A DNA stretch of 64,000 nt. It comes from Opitutales bacterium UBA5694. Its GTDB lineage: Bacteria > Verrucomicrobiota > Verrucomicrobiia > Opitutales > Opitutaceae. Each line of letters starts with the position of its first letter. Within the stretch, counting starts at the first letter, position 1. Below the pieces are notes generated by a model. That model had not been told where the DNA came from and did not search any database. It worked only from the letters and a program-made list of their open reading frames with translations. Of this stretch, positions 54,107 to 63,871 are shown in pieces. The translations under genes and the position numbers were made by a program. The stretch is taken from NCBI GenBank assembly GCA_002420185.1, contig DIHO01000007.1, positions 235,266 through 299,265 of the forward strand, read 5' to 3'.

Positions 54107-54679
54107 ATGGCCCTAGATATTGTTCACTACGGAGAAGAGGTTCTCCATCAAAAAGGCGTGCCCGTTACGCTTTTCGACGAATCTCTGAAAACATTGTTCG
54201 ACCAAATGGTCGAAACTTGCATCAAAGCTAAAGGTATCGGCCTCGCCGCCCAGCAGATCGGTAAAGCCCTCATGTTTTGTGTAGTCGACCTGCGGGGTTT
54301 GGAAATCGACTTCGAGTATACGCTTGATGGAACCAAACCTCCCCTTGAACTCTTTAATCCGATTGGTCTGTGCAATCCCACAATCAATGTGATCGATTCT
54401 TCTAAAACCGTGTACGAAGAAGGATGTCTGTCATTCCCAGATATCCGAGGAGAAGTGGAAAGACCCGACTGGATCCAGTGCGACTATCAGGATATTCATG
54501 GGGGCTCTCACACACTGAGATGCAATGGCCTTCTGGGCCGCTGCGTGCAGCACGAAGTGGATCACCTTAATGGCATCCTTTTTACTGACCGCATGAAGAA
54601 AAAAGTGTTTAAGAAGATACAGTCTGCGGTGATCGAAATTCGGGCTCAAACCCTCCAGAGAAACCGTTCACAAACCTGA
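54107..54679 (+). CDS. def: Peptide deformylase
   Basis: 190 aa from the ATG at 54107 (MALDIVHYGEEVLHQKG), where the family starts; the longer frame from 53972 has no conserved sequence. Removes the formyl group from nascent proteins using Fe/Zn. All three motifs are present: GIGLAAQQ at 43-50, EGCLS at 105-109 (Cys ligand) and QHEVDH at 148-153 (two His ligands and catalytic Glu). An insertion at about 62-80 (RGLEIDFEYTLDGTKPPLEL) is typical of some longer versions. Confidence 0.96.
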   Translation: MALDIVHYGEEVLHQKGVPVTLFDESLKTLFDQMVETCIKAKGIGLAAQQIGKALMFCVVDLRGLEIDFEYTLDGTKPPLELFNPIGLCNPTINVIDSSKTVYEEGCLSFPDIRGEVERPDWIQCDYQDIHGGSHTLRCNGLLGRCVQHEVDHLNGILFTDRMKKKVFKKIQSAVIEIRAQTLQRNRSQT

Positions 54680-54933
54680 TACTAGTTCCGGACCTACAAC
54701 AGATCCACCGCTTATTCCGCGGGAGGCAAACGCACTCCTTTGTCAACTGGACATGGACGAAAATCGCCTGGCCCCTAATTCGATTAGCATAATAAGCGAG
54801 ACCGTATAAAGCCTAGCACCTCAATTTACACTAAAACAGTATCGAGAAGGTTCCGGTAGGGTTTTGGGACCGGATCTCGACCACGCGGGGTCTCCTTGCC
54901 ATTCTTACGCTGGCACTTGTTTAAAAACTAAGG

Positions 54934-55190
54934 TTATTTCGGCTGTTTTGAGGAAATCAAAACCTCCAAAGCGTTATAGTAAGTCTGAAGCCCAGGATTT
55001 ATCTTCTCTTCCCAAGATCCTGGCAAAAACCCAATTTCCTCTGCGTCAAAATCGTCAATCTCTTTAAAGTTCAGCATTTCATCCACTTCGCCTTGAAATG
55101 ACCCACTACCAATTGCACTGCTTCCAACATCGGAAGCAGCCTCACTTTCGAGATTAGAAGAATTAGATTTCTCCTTTTCGGAAAATTAGT
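54934..55190 (-). pseudogene. C-terminal coding remnant without start
   Basis: The minus-strand frame is open from a TAA at about 55190 to a TAA at 54934. It reads SEKEKSNSSNLESEAASDVG, then SFQGEVDEMLNFKEIDDFDA, EEIGFLPGSWEEKINPGLQT and YYNALEVLISSKQPK. The sequence is clearly protein-like (acidic, low Cys, no codon nonsense for 85 codons), but there is no start, so it is the tail of a lost or frameshifted gene. I do not recognise it. 54680-54930 holds nothing else. Confidence 0.45.
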
Positions 55191-55338
55191 ACTCTAGTGG
55201 GTCCGTGTAAGGTTCTGCTAATACCGCTAATTCGCGATTAAACAAACTTGTCACTTTACCTTATCAGTTCAAGTTGAAGCTGCCTAAATGCCTCGTAGAG
55301 GATAAACTCGGATCAATATGCTTCTGAAACCATTGGAA

Positions 55339-55539
55339 ATGAGCGAATTGCCTAAAGAAGAGCTAGAATCAAAAATCGCCTTTCTGGAAAGGCACATTGA
55401 AGAACAGGATCGGGAGATGCTCCATCTAAGGAAAATCTTAGATAAGATCTTAGAGGATGTCGAAAGTCTGAAAAATTCAGTACAACAGACTTCCCAGCAA
55501 AACTCGGATCCAGCGACCGAAAGGCCTCCTCACTACTAG
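55339..55539 (+). CDS. slyX: SlyX family protein
   Basis: 66 aa from the ATG at 55339 (MSELPKEELESK); an in-frame ATG at 55318 would add seven residues. SlyX proteins are short coiled coils of unknown function. The pattern is clear: ESKIAFLERHIEEQDREM, LHLRKILDKILEDVESLK and the characteristic end PPHY. Isolated between decayed sequences. Confidence 0.85.
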   Translation: MSELPKEELESKIAFLERHIEEQDREMLHLRKILDKILEDVESLKNSVQQTSQQNSDPATERPPHY

Positions 55540-56809
55540 TTTTACACGGTTTGCCAGTAGAGCTCGATTATCTCGAACCCAGCAACATCAGTGCCCCTCC
55601 GTGGCTCGACACGATAGGAACCCGGATCTTAGGATAGGGATAGAGCCGAATCCTTAATGTTTTCCGATAAGGGAAACACTCCCAGACGATTTCCCATTAC
55701 TGAAGACTTTTCAAAGTTTTCAGCGATAGCCCAGTCGTCATTCCTCCATAGTTTCAGCGCATGCTGATAAACGGAAAGATTCGGATTTTCCGTACACTCC
55801 GAAACATCGAAATACGCTAAACTTAGCCCCACGCTTCTAAAAAAAGTCTGGATAACTCCTTTTCCGGCTAGATCGAACCCAAATTGATGAACTAAGTTTT
55901 AAGAATCCCCAGAATAATAAGTGGACACTCTTAACACAAAGATGTCATTGGAGTGAGCAAAAACGTGCCTAAAACACCTCCGCCCCAATTGGAAATAGAT
56001 GTTTGAAAGATTTGCAAGATAGGTGTCACCAGGGAGCATATCATCCAATCTACCTGACAATGAAAGGCTGAACTCGGGCTCATCTGGGTTTTTGGAGAGT
56101 ATGAGAGTCATAGAGGGAAACAACATTCGCCACTAATCGTTCTCAGAAGGCTGATAGAGCTCGACCTACTCCCGAAGTTGGCACGAGGAAATCAGAACCT
56201 TTGAATTTAGCGAGATCACCAAAGACAAAGTCGCCCTCAGAATTCAAATCAACCTGAGAAGAAAATGCTCCGAGCTCGGACTCTTCATCGAAACCAATGA
56301 ATATTCCACTGTTGGCAGTTTTTAGAAAAGCCCCTCTATCCATCCTCTTTGTTCACCAAAAGACCCCCAATAGACCTCCACTCTTTCAGATCCAAAAACC
56401 AAAAAATCTGGCATCAAGGTCCAAAGATATACCAGAGGCAATCGCAGTAATTTGGTGCAGACCTTAGAGGGTTCATAATTTGTAAAAAAAAATTAAACAT
56501 GAAGCCCCTAATGGGCGAGATGATAGTTCCCGCACATTTTCGATTTCCCTTATTTGAGAATCCAAAAAAATCTGAACCTTGCTCAAACTCATAAAAATGC
56601 CGAATTCCAACTAAACCCAATATTAACCATCGCTATCTAAAAGCCTTCGTATCTCAATACGCGACGGGTTCGAACTCTCAAGCGAAAGTACGATCTTTCC
56701 AAATGAATCTAATTAGGCACTTGCAGAAGAAACCGTTTCAAACGACTGAAATATACTCAGAGGATCGCGAATCCAATTTTTTGAACCGTCTACTTTTCGC
56801 TCTCAAATC
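55540..56809. other. Low-coding-density region with scattered minus-strand remnants
   Basis: Four short minus-strand frames (56620-56414, 56343-56143, 56126-55899, 55832-55629) lie in different or interrupted frames. 56343-56143 includes SQVDLNSEGDFVFGDLAKF, like a dockerin/EF-hand D-N-x-D-G-x-V-x-x-x-D-L motif, and 56126-55899 contains LSGRLDDMLPGDTYLANLSN, like a secreted beta-rich protein. Together they may be the remains of one secreted protein of several hundred residues. None is supported as a gene. Confidence 0.35.
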
Positions 56810-58636
56810 ATGTTTCTCAAGTCACTTATACGAAGGTTGTTCTCAACGAATGACGCATCGCCGGTCCTGAACGGCAGTTCGCTTTCGACGGATTCTGATT
56901 GTAGCGATGAAGAGTACAGAGCTGCGAAGCCGTCCGCCTTCCGAGACTATACTGCTTTTTGCACTGGGATGGAGCCTCTGATTGAGGAATATCACCGTAA
57001 CTTCAAAATCAGACTCCCTCAGATACCCTTTACTCCACTCATCTCCGTCATACTTCCTGTATACAACCCGGAAATTCAATGGCTCCGAGCCGCCATTGAG
57101 TCTGTCAAGAACCAGCTTTATTCGAATTGGGAACTGTGCATTGCAGACGACGCTTCAACAAACGCAGGGGTTAAGCTCCTGTTAGAACAGTACCAACAAG
57201 ATAATCCGAATGTCAGAGTCGTCTTCCGCAGCGAAAACGGCCATATTAGCCACGCTTCCAATTCAGCATTGGAAATTGCATCCGGTGAATACATCGCACT
57301 ACTGGACCACGATGATGAACTTCCTCCGCATGCACTCGCGCGTGTCGTAGACTGCCTTAACGAGAAACCCGATGCGGCTCTGATCTACACTGACGAAGAC
57401 AAGATCGATGAAAATGGAGTCAGGACTCAGCCTCACTTTAAGTCCGACTGGAATCCTGATTTGCTCCTTGGTCAAAACTTCATCAGCCACCTCGGCGTTT
57501 ATCGCCTTTCTCAAGTCAAAAAGGTCGGTGGGTTTCGAACAGGTTTTGAAGGAGCCCAAGACTGGGACTTGGCCTTAAGAATATCCGAAACAATAGAACC
57601 AGAACAGATCGAGCACATTCCAGAGGTATTGTACCATTGGAGATCGGTTTCAGGATCTACAGCTAGAGACATCAATGAAAAGGCGTATGCTCACAATGCA
57701 GCGAAAAGAGCGATTGAAGACCATTTCAAGAGAAAGGATATCTCAGCTACACTCGAACCTGTAGATCGCTACTATTGGCGACCGTGCTATAAACATACAA
57801 GCCCAGCCGTGGCCATTGTCATTCCTACGCGAGATCGAGTCGAACTCTTGCAGGAATGCATTGAAAATATACTTACAAAAACCAATTACCGGAACTATCA
57901 ATTAGTAGTCGCAGACAATGGCTCTGTCGAAGAGGCGACACACAGCTATTTGGATACGCTAGAATCGACTGGGATTGAAGTTCTCAAAGTTCCCGGTAAA
58001 TTCAACTATTCGCGTATTAACAACGCCGCAATCCATTTTAGGAAAGAGGATGTCATCTGCCTCCTCAACAATGATACAAATGTCATCAATCCAGATTGGC
58101 TTGAGGAGTTAGTTATGCAGGCTGTACGCACCGAGATTGGGCCAGTCGGTGCAAAATTGCTATATCCCCACGAGCACGTTCAACACGCAGGCATCCTACT
58201 TGGTGTAGGAGGGGTCGGTAGCGAGGCGTTCAAATTCATCCACAAAACCGATGACGGTTACATCCACCGCGCCTTTCTAATTGGAAACTATAGTGCCGTT
58301 ACAGGAGCCTGTATGGCATTTCGTAAATCTGTTTGGGATGATGTAGGAGGATTCAACGAGGATGATACTCCTAACGCCTACAGCGACGTCGATTTCTGCC
58401 TTAGATGCTGGGAAAATGGATACCGTTCCTTATTCACACCGTATTCACTTCTATACCATAATGAGTCGGCATCACGAGGATCAGACGATTCCGGAGAGTT
58501 TGAGAAAGCGACCAAGTATATGTACCTTCGGTGGGGCGATAAAATCAAGCGAGACCCCTTCTACAATTCAAACCTAACATTGGATCGAGAAGACTTTACA
58601 TTTGCCCAGGTGCCTCGAGATTATTCGACCCGATGA
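56810..58636 (+). CDS. Glycosyltransferase with two family-2 domains
   Basis: 608 aa. Two GT-A domains in tandem: the first at about 80-310 (PLISVILPVYNPEIQWLRAA..., IADDASTNAGV, ALLDHDDELPP, ED around EDKID) and the second at about 325-560 (AVAIVIPTRDRVELLQECI, VADNGSVEE, CLLNNDTNVINPDWLEEL, ...GACMAFRKSVWDDVGGFNED). Both keep the acid motif: DHDDE and NNDT. Makes or extends a surface polysaccharide from NDP-sugars, in the cytoplasm at the inner membrane. The stop overlaps the next start by 4 bases. The gene begins the polysaccharide cluster. Confidence 0.95.
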   Translation: MFLKSLIRRLFSTNDASPVLNGSSLSTDSDCSDEEYRAAKPSAFRDYTAFCTGMEPLIEEYHRNFKIRLPQIPFTPLISVILPVYNPEIQWLRAAIESVKNQLYSNWELCIADDASTNAGVKLLLEQYQQDNPNVRVVFRSENGHISHASNSALEIASGEYIALLDHDDELPPHALARVVDCLNEKPDAALIYTDEDKIDENGVRTQPHFKSDWNPDLLLGQNFISHLGVYRLSQVKKVGGFRTGFEGAQDWDLALRISETIEPEQIEHIPEVLYHWRSVSGSTARDINEKAYAHNAAKRAIEDHFKRKDISATLEPVDRYYWRPCYKHTSPAVAIVIPTRDRVELLQECIENILTKTNYRNYQLVVADNGSVEEATHSYLDTLESTGIEVLKVPGKFNYSRINNAAIHFRKEDVICLLNNDTNVINPDWLEELVMQAVRTEIGPVGAKLLYPHEHVQHAGILLGVGGVGSEAFKFIHKTDDGYIHRAFLIGNYSAVTGACMAFRKSVWDDVGGFNEDDTPNAYSDVDFCLRCWENGYRSLFTPYSLLYHNESASRGSDDSGEFEKATKYMYLRWGDKIKRDPFYNSNLTLDREDFTFAQVPRDYSTR

Positions 58637-61221
58637 TGGTTTCATTCATTATTCCCGTTTTTAACCAAATAGAACTAACGCTTCAATGCATTAGTTCCCT
58701 TCAGGAAACGGTAAAAAAAATTGACTATGAAATTATCATTGTAGATGATTACAGCAACGACGAAACGGCCGCCCGACTACGTACACTGATCAGTGATACC
58801 ATTCATGTTTTTCGAAACAACGAAAATCTTGGATACGCAAAGTCCAACAATATAGGTGCACGAAATGCAAAGGGAGACTATCTCTTCCTTCTAAACAATG
58901 ATTTGGTCTTTTCCAGAAAATGGATAGAACCCATGCTTTCGGGGCTTCGAAAAAGAAAAGTCGGAATCGTCGGGAATGTTCAGTTAGACGCCATGATTGG
59001 AGAGATCGACCATTCTGGATTTCTTTTCGACGGGAAAGGCACTCTTCGGCACAAAAAGACCCCCAACCTCAAAGGCAGCTTTACAGAGTTCCTCGCAGTG
59101 ACCGGAGCTTGCTTAGCAATTCGAAAAGATCTGTATCACGAACTAGATGGGCTCGATGAGCGATACGAGAACGGTTGTGAGGATATCGACCTATGTTTTA
59201 AAGCTAAGGAGATCGGTCTAAAAACCATCGTCGCGAACGAAAGTACAATTAATCACTACGTCAGCTCAACGCGGAATATAAATACCTTGCACAATGAGAG
59301 CAACATGCGTCTTTTTCAAACCAAATGGCGTTCTCAAATATTTACTGCAATGGCCAGAGGGTGGCCTGCAGCCTATTTGCAGGGTCTCATCGATGGAAGC
59401 GAATCTGTCTCTTTGAAAAAAGTCGGGGAAGCCGTATCTCATTTTTTTCTTAACAAGAAGCTACCCCCTAGTGGTAAATTAATCGTAGAAGCAAAGCTCA
59501 AACGAAACGAGAGGCATTGGATGTCTATTCTAGATAATAAGACAGACGAAATGATCAAAAAAAGCTACCATATCGATCAAGGTAAATGGATAGGAACTCA
59601 ATTTTCACATTCCGGGTTTGAAACAAATCTAGACCGAGAAAAAGGAAAATGGATTAAAGAGTACGCCAAACTAAAGCTAGGGGCAGGATTTTTTCTTTCT
59701 AGCATCCAAATTATCGGTACAATTCGGCCCCCAACAAATAACAATGAGACGCACGGCAAACTCGGCCTTCGGATAACGACCAACTCTACCGAATCAAAAG
59801 ACTTCTTTCCATTAGAATCTGGTCGATTCGCGATCAACCTAGAGGATGTCCCCGCCCTGCCTGAGAGCAATTCTCAAATTGATATCACACTCTTGGGAGT
59901 ATCGAAATCCAACGCCTATGCCTTTCTTGGTAGAAAACTGAAAGACTGGTTTTTGATCCCAAAGGCATTGCGACACTATTGGGGACGATTTCGAGCCCAA
60001 AAACTCAATCAAAGACTCTTGATCAAGAATGTGCTGATCAATCATGAGATGCTTCTAGACTTTGATTCTCAGTCGGGTTCTCCCGCAAATTTTGATTTTC
60101 TCCGGCGAGCGTCAAACATCGGAATTAACTTAATCGGATGGTTTGACGCTGAATTGGGTGTTGGGGAATCAGCCAGGCTTGCTGCTAAAGCCATGGATAC
60201 AACGTCGATTGGCACCGCTTTGGTTCCTCTTAAAGTCAATTGTCTAGCGAGTAAAGAAGACCACTCCCTTAGCAACCGTTTAATCGAACATAATCCCTAT
60301 CCTATCAATGTATTCCACATCGACGCCCCGCAAAGTGCTGACATTGATCACCATCATGGTGAAAGTTTTCGGAATGAAAAACGCAATATCGCATACTGGG
60401 CCTGGGAGCTACCTGATTTTCCTGATAGTTGGATAAAATATTTCAAATACTACGATGAAATTTGGACCCCTTCGAATTTCGTCCGAGACTCAGTAACGAT
60501 GAAATCGCCTCTACCGGTATTAACGATCCCGCATTGCATAGACTTCGAGACTCCTCAAAAGCCAGACCGAGAGAAATTTTCCCTTCCGTCCGACAAATAC
60601 CTATTTCTTTTCGCCTATGATCTAAATAGCTATCAGCCTAGAAAAAACCCGAAGGCTACTATTAGAGCATTCAAAAAGGCGTTTGCTGGTAAAGAGGGAC
60701 AGGATGTCGGTCTGGTCATAAAGACACATTCAATCGAGAGGAACAAGGAGGCTTATATGGAACTCCAATCCCATCTGAAAGGAATCGAAAATGTATACCT
60801 CATTGACAGGAGGCTCTCCCGAGAGGATGTCTACAAGCTAATGTATTCAGTGGATGCCTATGTATCACTACACAGGGCGGAAGGGTTCGGGCTTACTGTG
60901 GCCGAATCTATGTATCTGGGGAAACCTGTCATATCAACTAATTGGTCCGCCACAACTGAGTTTCTAAACCAATCCAATGGCTGTCCTGTGGACTTCAATC
61001 TTGTAGAATTAGAGAAAAACTTCGGTCCCTACACCCAAGGACAGATCTGGGCGGATCCTAGCTCCCAACACGCAGCTGAATTGATGAGGAAACTGTTTAA
61101 GGACCGCAAGTTCGCAAAAGACCTTGGCGAAAAAGCGGCTATCACCATAAGAAATCAATTCTCGCCCAAAATAATCGGGAAAATTTACGAAAAACGTCTC
61201 AAATCATTCGCACTATGGTAG
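58633..61221 (+). CDS. Bi-functional glycosyltransferase: GT2 plus GT4 domain
   Basis: 862 aa. N-terminal GT2 domain at about 1-260 (VSFIIPVFNQIELTLQCI, IIVDDYSNDET, FLLNNDLVFSRKW, TGACLAIRKDLYHELDGLDE), a central segment (about 270-490) of uncertain fold, and a C-terminal GT4/GT-B domain at about 500-862, with GVGESARLAAKAM, WTPSNFVRDS, YVSLHRAEGFGLTVAESMYLGKPVIST, the donor-site motif EGFGL..AE. Translationally coupled to the preceding glycosyltransferase. Probably adds two different sugars. The fused architecture is unusual but occurs in other capsule/O-antigen loci. Confidence 0.93.
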   Translation: MMVSFIIPVFNQIELTLQCISSLQETVKKIDYEIIIVDDYSNDETAARLRTLISDTIHVFRNNENLGYAKSNNIGARNAKGDYLFLLNNDLVFSRKWIEPMLSGLRKRKVGIVGNVQLDAMIGEIDHSGFLFDGKGTLRHKKTPNLKGSFTEFLAVTGACLAIRKDLYHELDGLDERYENGCEDIDLCFKAKEIGLKTIVANESTINHYVSSTRNINTLHNESNMRLFQTKWRSQIFTAMARGWPAAYLQGLIDGSESVSLKKVGEAVSHFFLNKKLPPSGKLIVEAKLKRNERHWMSILDNKTDEMIKKSYHIDQGKWIGTQFSHSGFETNLDREKGKWIKEYAKLKLGAGFFLSSIQIIGTIRPPTNNNETHGKLGLRITTNSTESKDFFPLESGRFAINLEDVPALPESNSQIDITLLGVSKSNAYAFLGRKLKDWFLIPKALRHYWGRFRAQKLNQRLLIKNVLINHEMLLDFDSQSGSPANFDFLRRASNIGINLIGWFDAELGVGESARLAAKAMDTTSIGTALVPLKVNCLASKEDHSLSNRLIEHNPYPINVFHIDAPQSADIDHHHGESFRNEKRNIAYWAWELPDFPDSWIKYFKYYDEIWTPSNFVRDSVTMKSPLPVLTIPHCIDFETPQKPDREKFSLPSDKYLFLFAYDLNSYQPRKNPKATIRAFKKAFAGKEGQDVGLVIKTHSIERNKEAYMELQSHLKGIENVYLIDRRLSREDVYKLMYSVDAYVSLHRAEGFGLTVAESMYLGKPVISTNWSATTEFLNQSNGCPVDFNLVELEKNFGPYTQGQIWADPSSQHAAELMRKLFKDRKFAKDLGEKAAITIRNQFSPKIIGKIYEKRLKSFALW

Positions 61222-61266
61222 ATGTAAATCAACGAGTACATAGAATAGACATCCTCAATAATATAA

Positions 61267-62370
61267 ATGAGTGAAAGGGTACTAATCACCGGTGGGTGCG
61301 GATTTGTAGGATCCCATCTGGCGGACGAATATTTGAGGAAAGGCTACCAGGTACGAATTTTGGACAATCTTGATCCAATAGTACATGGGAACATCAAAGC
61401 ACCCCCTTCTTACGTAAACAAAGAGGCTGAGTTTGTTTACGGGGACATAAGGGATACGAACCTACTATCAAAGTGCCTTGAAAAAGTTTCTGTAGTATCG
61501 CATCAAGCGGCAGCGGTCAGTGTGATGCAGTCGATGTGGAACCCAACCAGGTATGCAGAAGTAAATACCTTGGGAACAGCAAAACTACTCGAATTACTCG
61601 TCGACCGAAACCGTTATCCGATAAAAAAGTTGATTATACCCTCTTCCATGTCTATCTATGGTGAAGGGTTATATAAACAAAACGATAACGAAGTATTCCC
61701 TAACCTTCGAGAAAGAGAGCAACTCGAACGTGGGGCTTGGGAATTAGAATGGGACAGAAAACCTTGTTTCCATGAACCGACCCATGAAGACAAACCTCTT
61801 CGTCCAACATCAATCTACGCTATTACAAAACGTGATCAGGAAGAAATGGCACTCTCGATAGGCAGGGAATATAGTATTCCCGTTGTCGCTCTTCGCTATT
61901 TCAATATTTACGGGACACGCCAATCCCTTTCAAATCCGTATACGGGTGTCGCCGCGATATTCAGCAGTCGAATCCTCAATGGTAATGTACCGGTTGTATT
62001 TGAGGACGGGGCACAGCTGCGAGATTTCGTACACATAAGCGACATCGTTCGAGCCAATCTGCTCGCAACTCAAAAAGACGCAGGCGACTACCAGGTTTTC
62101 AATATCGGTTCGGGTCAGCCGATATCCATTTTGGAAGTCGCGAAAAAAGTGATCGATTCATTCGAAAAAGATTTCTCAGCCAAAGTAACTGGGACCGCAC
62201 GGCCGGGAGACATACGGCATTGCTATGCCGATATATCGAGAGCGAGAAAGATCCTAGGCTATGCTCCGAATGCCAATTTTGATTCTTCAATCCAAGAACT
62301 TATCGAGTGGGTCAAGACCCAATCAGCCCCAGATAATTTTGAAACTGCTTACAAGCAATTTGGAATATAA
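61267..62370 (+). CDS. NAD-dependent sugar-nucleotide epimerase/dehydratase (SDR)
   Basis: 367 aa. Extended SDR with ITGGCGFVGSHLADEYL at the start (GxxGxxG), SSMSIYGEG with the active-site Ser region at about 122-128 and YAITKRDQ (YxxxK) at about 183-187. The length and the insertion between them (about 135-175) resemble dTDP-L-rhamnose 4-epimerase-like (WbiB) members more than GalE. Makes an activated sugar for the glycosyltransferases upstream. ATG at 61267, 45 bases after them. Confidence 0.88.
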   Translation: MSERVLITGGCGFVGSHLADEYLRKGYQVRILDNLDPIVHGNIKAPPSYVNKEAEFVYGDIRDTNLLSKCLEKVSVVSHQAAAVSVMQSMWNPTRYAEVNTLGTAKLLELLVDRNRYPIKKLIIPSSMSIYGEGLYKQNDNEVFPNLREREQLERGAWELEWDRKPCFHEPTHEDKPLRPTSIYAITKRDQEEMALSIGREYSIPVVALRYFNIYGTRQSLSNPYTGVAAIFSSRILNGNVPVVFEDGAQLRDFVHISDIVRANLLATQKDAGDYQVFNIGSGQPISILEVAKKVIDSFEKDFSAKVTGTARPGDIRHCYADISRARKILGYAPNANFDSSIQELIEWVKTQSAPDNFETAYKQFGI

Positions 62371-62400
62371 CCCTGGGCCAAGAAGACATTTTTAGCCGAG

Positions 62401-63150
62401 CTAGGAGTGGATAAATAATGTGGCTCTAACCTTCCGTATCGCTTGTGTCCCACAAACCTCTATTAGGTCGGCAATGTATTTCCAGTCCCCCTCGTAGGTA
62501 TTGTCATTCCAACCAGCCTTGAGTGCTGTTTCACTCCGCACCATCACACATCCGCAATCGATAAAGGAATACTCAAGTCGAGTTTCTAAGTTTCTCCAGC
62601 TATAGTACTCGTGAATCATGTCACAATAAACTGCATGGGCGTCATCGTCAAAATGCTCCAGCATTTTCTCAATATAACCAGGGACATGATAGTTATCCGA
62701 ATTCGTAACCACTATAAAGTCCCCGATACCCCTTTCCCGAATTTCCTCAAACGCTATCTGCCTTGGGGTATGACCCCAATCATTTGCCCTTTCTGCTGTT
62801 TCAATAAAACTTATCCGGTCGTCACTAGCAATTATCGCCTTTCCTATTTCGTCAAGATCATCCGCAGGGCCATCATGAACGAACAACAATTCCCAGTTTT
62901 TATAGGTTTGCTCCATAAGCGACAACGCTAAGAGCGGGAAGGAATTATATATCGGAGAAATGAATACAATTTTGAATTCTTCATTCCTAATAATATCTTT
63001 GTACACAGGATTAGGAATTAAATCGCGGGTTCGCCTCAGGATTTCCCAATGCCTTAGTTTATTTCTAAGATCAATAATCGGGCTATGGTCTTTGAGCCAA
63101 GGTGGCAGGCTGCTCAGTATTCTATAAGCCAACTCCGTTAACATTCTCAT
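62401..63150 (-). CDS. Glycosyltransferase family 2-like protein
   Basis: 249 aa from the ATG at 63150; a TTG at 63165 adds five residues. The first 65 residues are an N-terminal helical/basic extension (LRHWEILRRTRDLIPNPVYK), then a GT-A fold: FKIVFISPIYNSFPLLALSL, FVHDGPADD, FIVVTNSDNYHVPGYIEKML. The usual DxD is present as NSDN, so the metal-binding acid may be the Asp there. The C-terminus GCVMVRSETALKAGWNDNTYEGDW is typical of GT2 proteins. Convergent with the epimerase gene. Confidence 0.85.
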   Translation of the reverse strand: MRMLTELAYRILSSLPPWLKDHSPIIDLRNKLRHWEILRRTRDLIPNPVYKDIIRNEEFKIVFISPIYNSFPLLALSLMEQTYKNWELLFVHDGPADDLDEIGKAIIASDDRISFIETAERANDWGHTPRQIAFEEIRERGIGDFIVVTNSDNYHVPGYIEKMLEHFDDDAHAVYCDMIHEYYSWRNLETRLEYSFIDCGCVMVRSETALKAGWNDNTYEGDWKYIADLIEVCGTQAIRKVRATLFIHS

Positions 63151-63217
63151 CTCAAATAAACGCAATTCACGATCAACTCCATAATAACCTCAAAAGAGGT
63201 TCCAGATATACTTAATC

Positions 63218-63871
63218 CTAGCAACTCTTAAATCCGTATTTAATTATAATATACAGTGCTTTGAAACCGTTTTTGGGACGAATTTTCTTTCCATCGGTTA
63301 AATTTCGTTGCTCGCAGGAAATCGGCCCATCTACGACGGTTATATTCGCCATGGCCGCCTTTACTTTCAGTTCTGGCTCTATTCCAAATTAGTTTTCCTC
63401 GAATTCAACCGATTTCAGAAATTCGCTCGGAAAAAGCTTAGAGGAGGTTTGCATATCTGTAATTCGATATCCTGTAAAAAAATTCGATACGAGCGTCAGA
63501 AATCCGTTCACCATTAGTTGCCAAAATGGACCCACTTCAAACAAGCCTCTGCCTAAAACTCTTGGTCGATAAGCCGCATCCGCACCCGACTTCCTTAAAC
63601 TGTCGATTAGTACACTGTACTCATTGGGACTGTACTCCAGATAGGTATCTTTAAATATAATATGAAACCCTTTCGCCATCTTAATACCCGCTTTCAGGAC
63701 CTCCCTTCCCATATTTAATAAATCGTGAACGACTATATCAACTTCCGCACCAAGTGGTCCCTTGAGCAAGTCGGCCGTGCCAACGGTTGATGCGTCGTCT
63801 ACAACAACGATTTGCAAATCTGGAACTCCACAATCCCTAACCGCACCAATCGCCGTCGACACTGTATCCAC
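63218..63871 (-). pseudogene. Dolichyl-phosphate-mannose-synthase-like GT2 gene with nonsense codon
   Basis: Frame from about 63871 reads LQIVVVDDASTVGTADLLKG, LLNMGREVLKAGIKMAKGFH, FKDTYLEYSPNEYSVLIDSL, which is a GT2 of the DPM1/GtrB type (VDDGSTDGT; N.GKG.A...G...A.G; .DADLEY.P.DY). The usual DAD is DTY. A TAA at 63389-63391 interrupts FEEN/FGIEPEL, where the family reads ENRFGFEPE; after it the same frame goes on perfectly (GKKIRPKNGFKALYIIIKYG) to a TAG at 63218. No in-frame ATG precedes it; an ATG with AAGGAG in front is in another frame. 63872-64000 is AT-rich with no gene. Confidence 0.85.
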
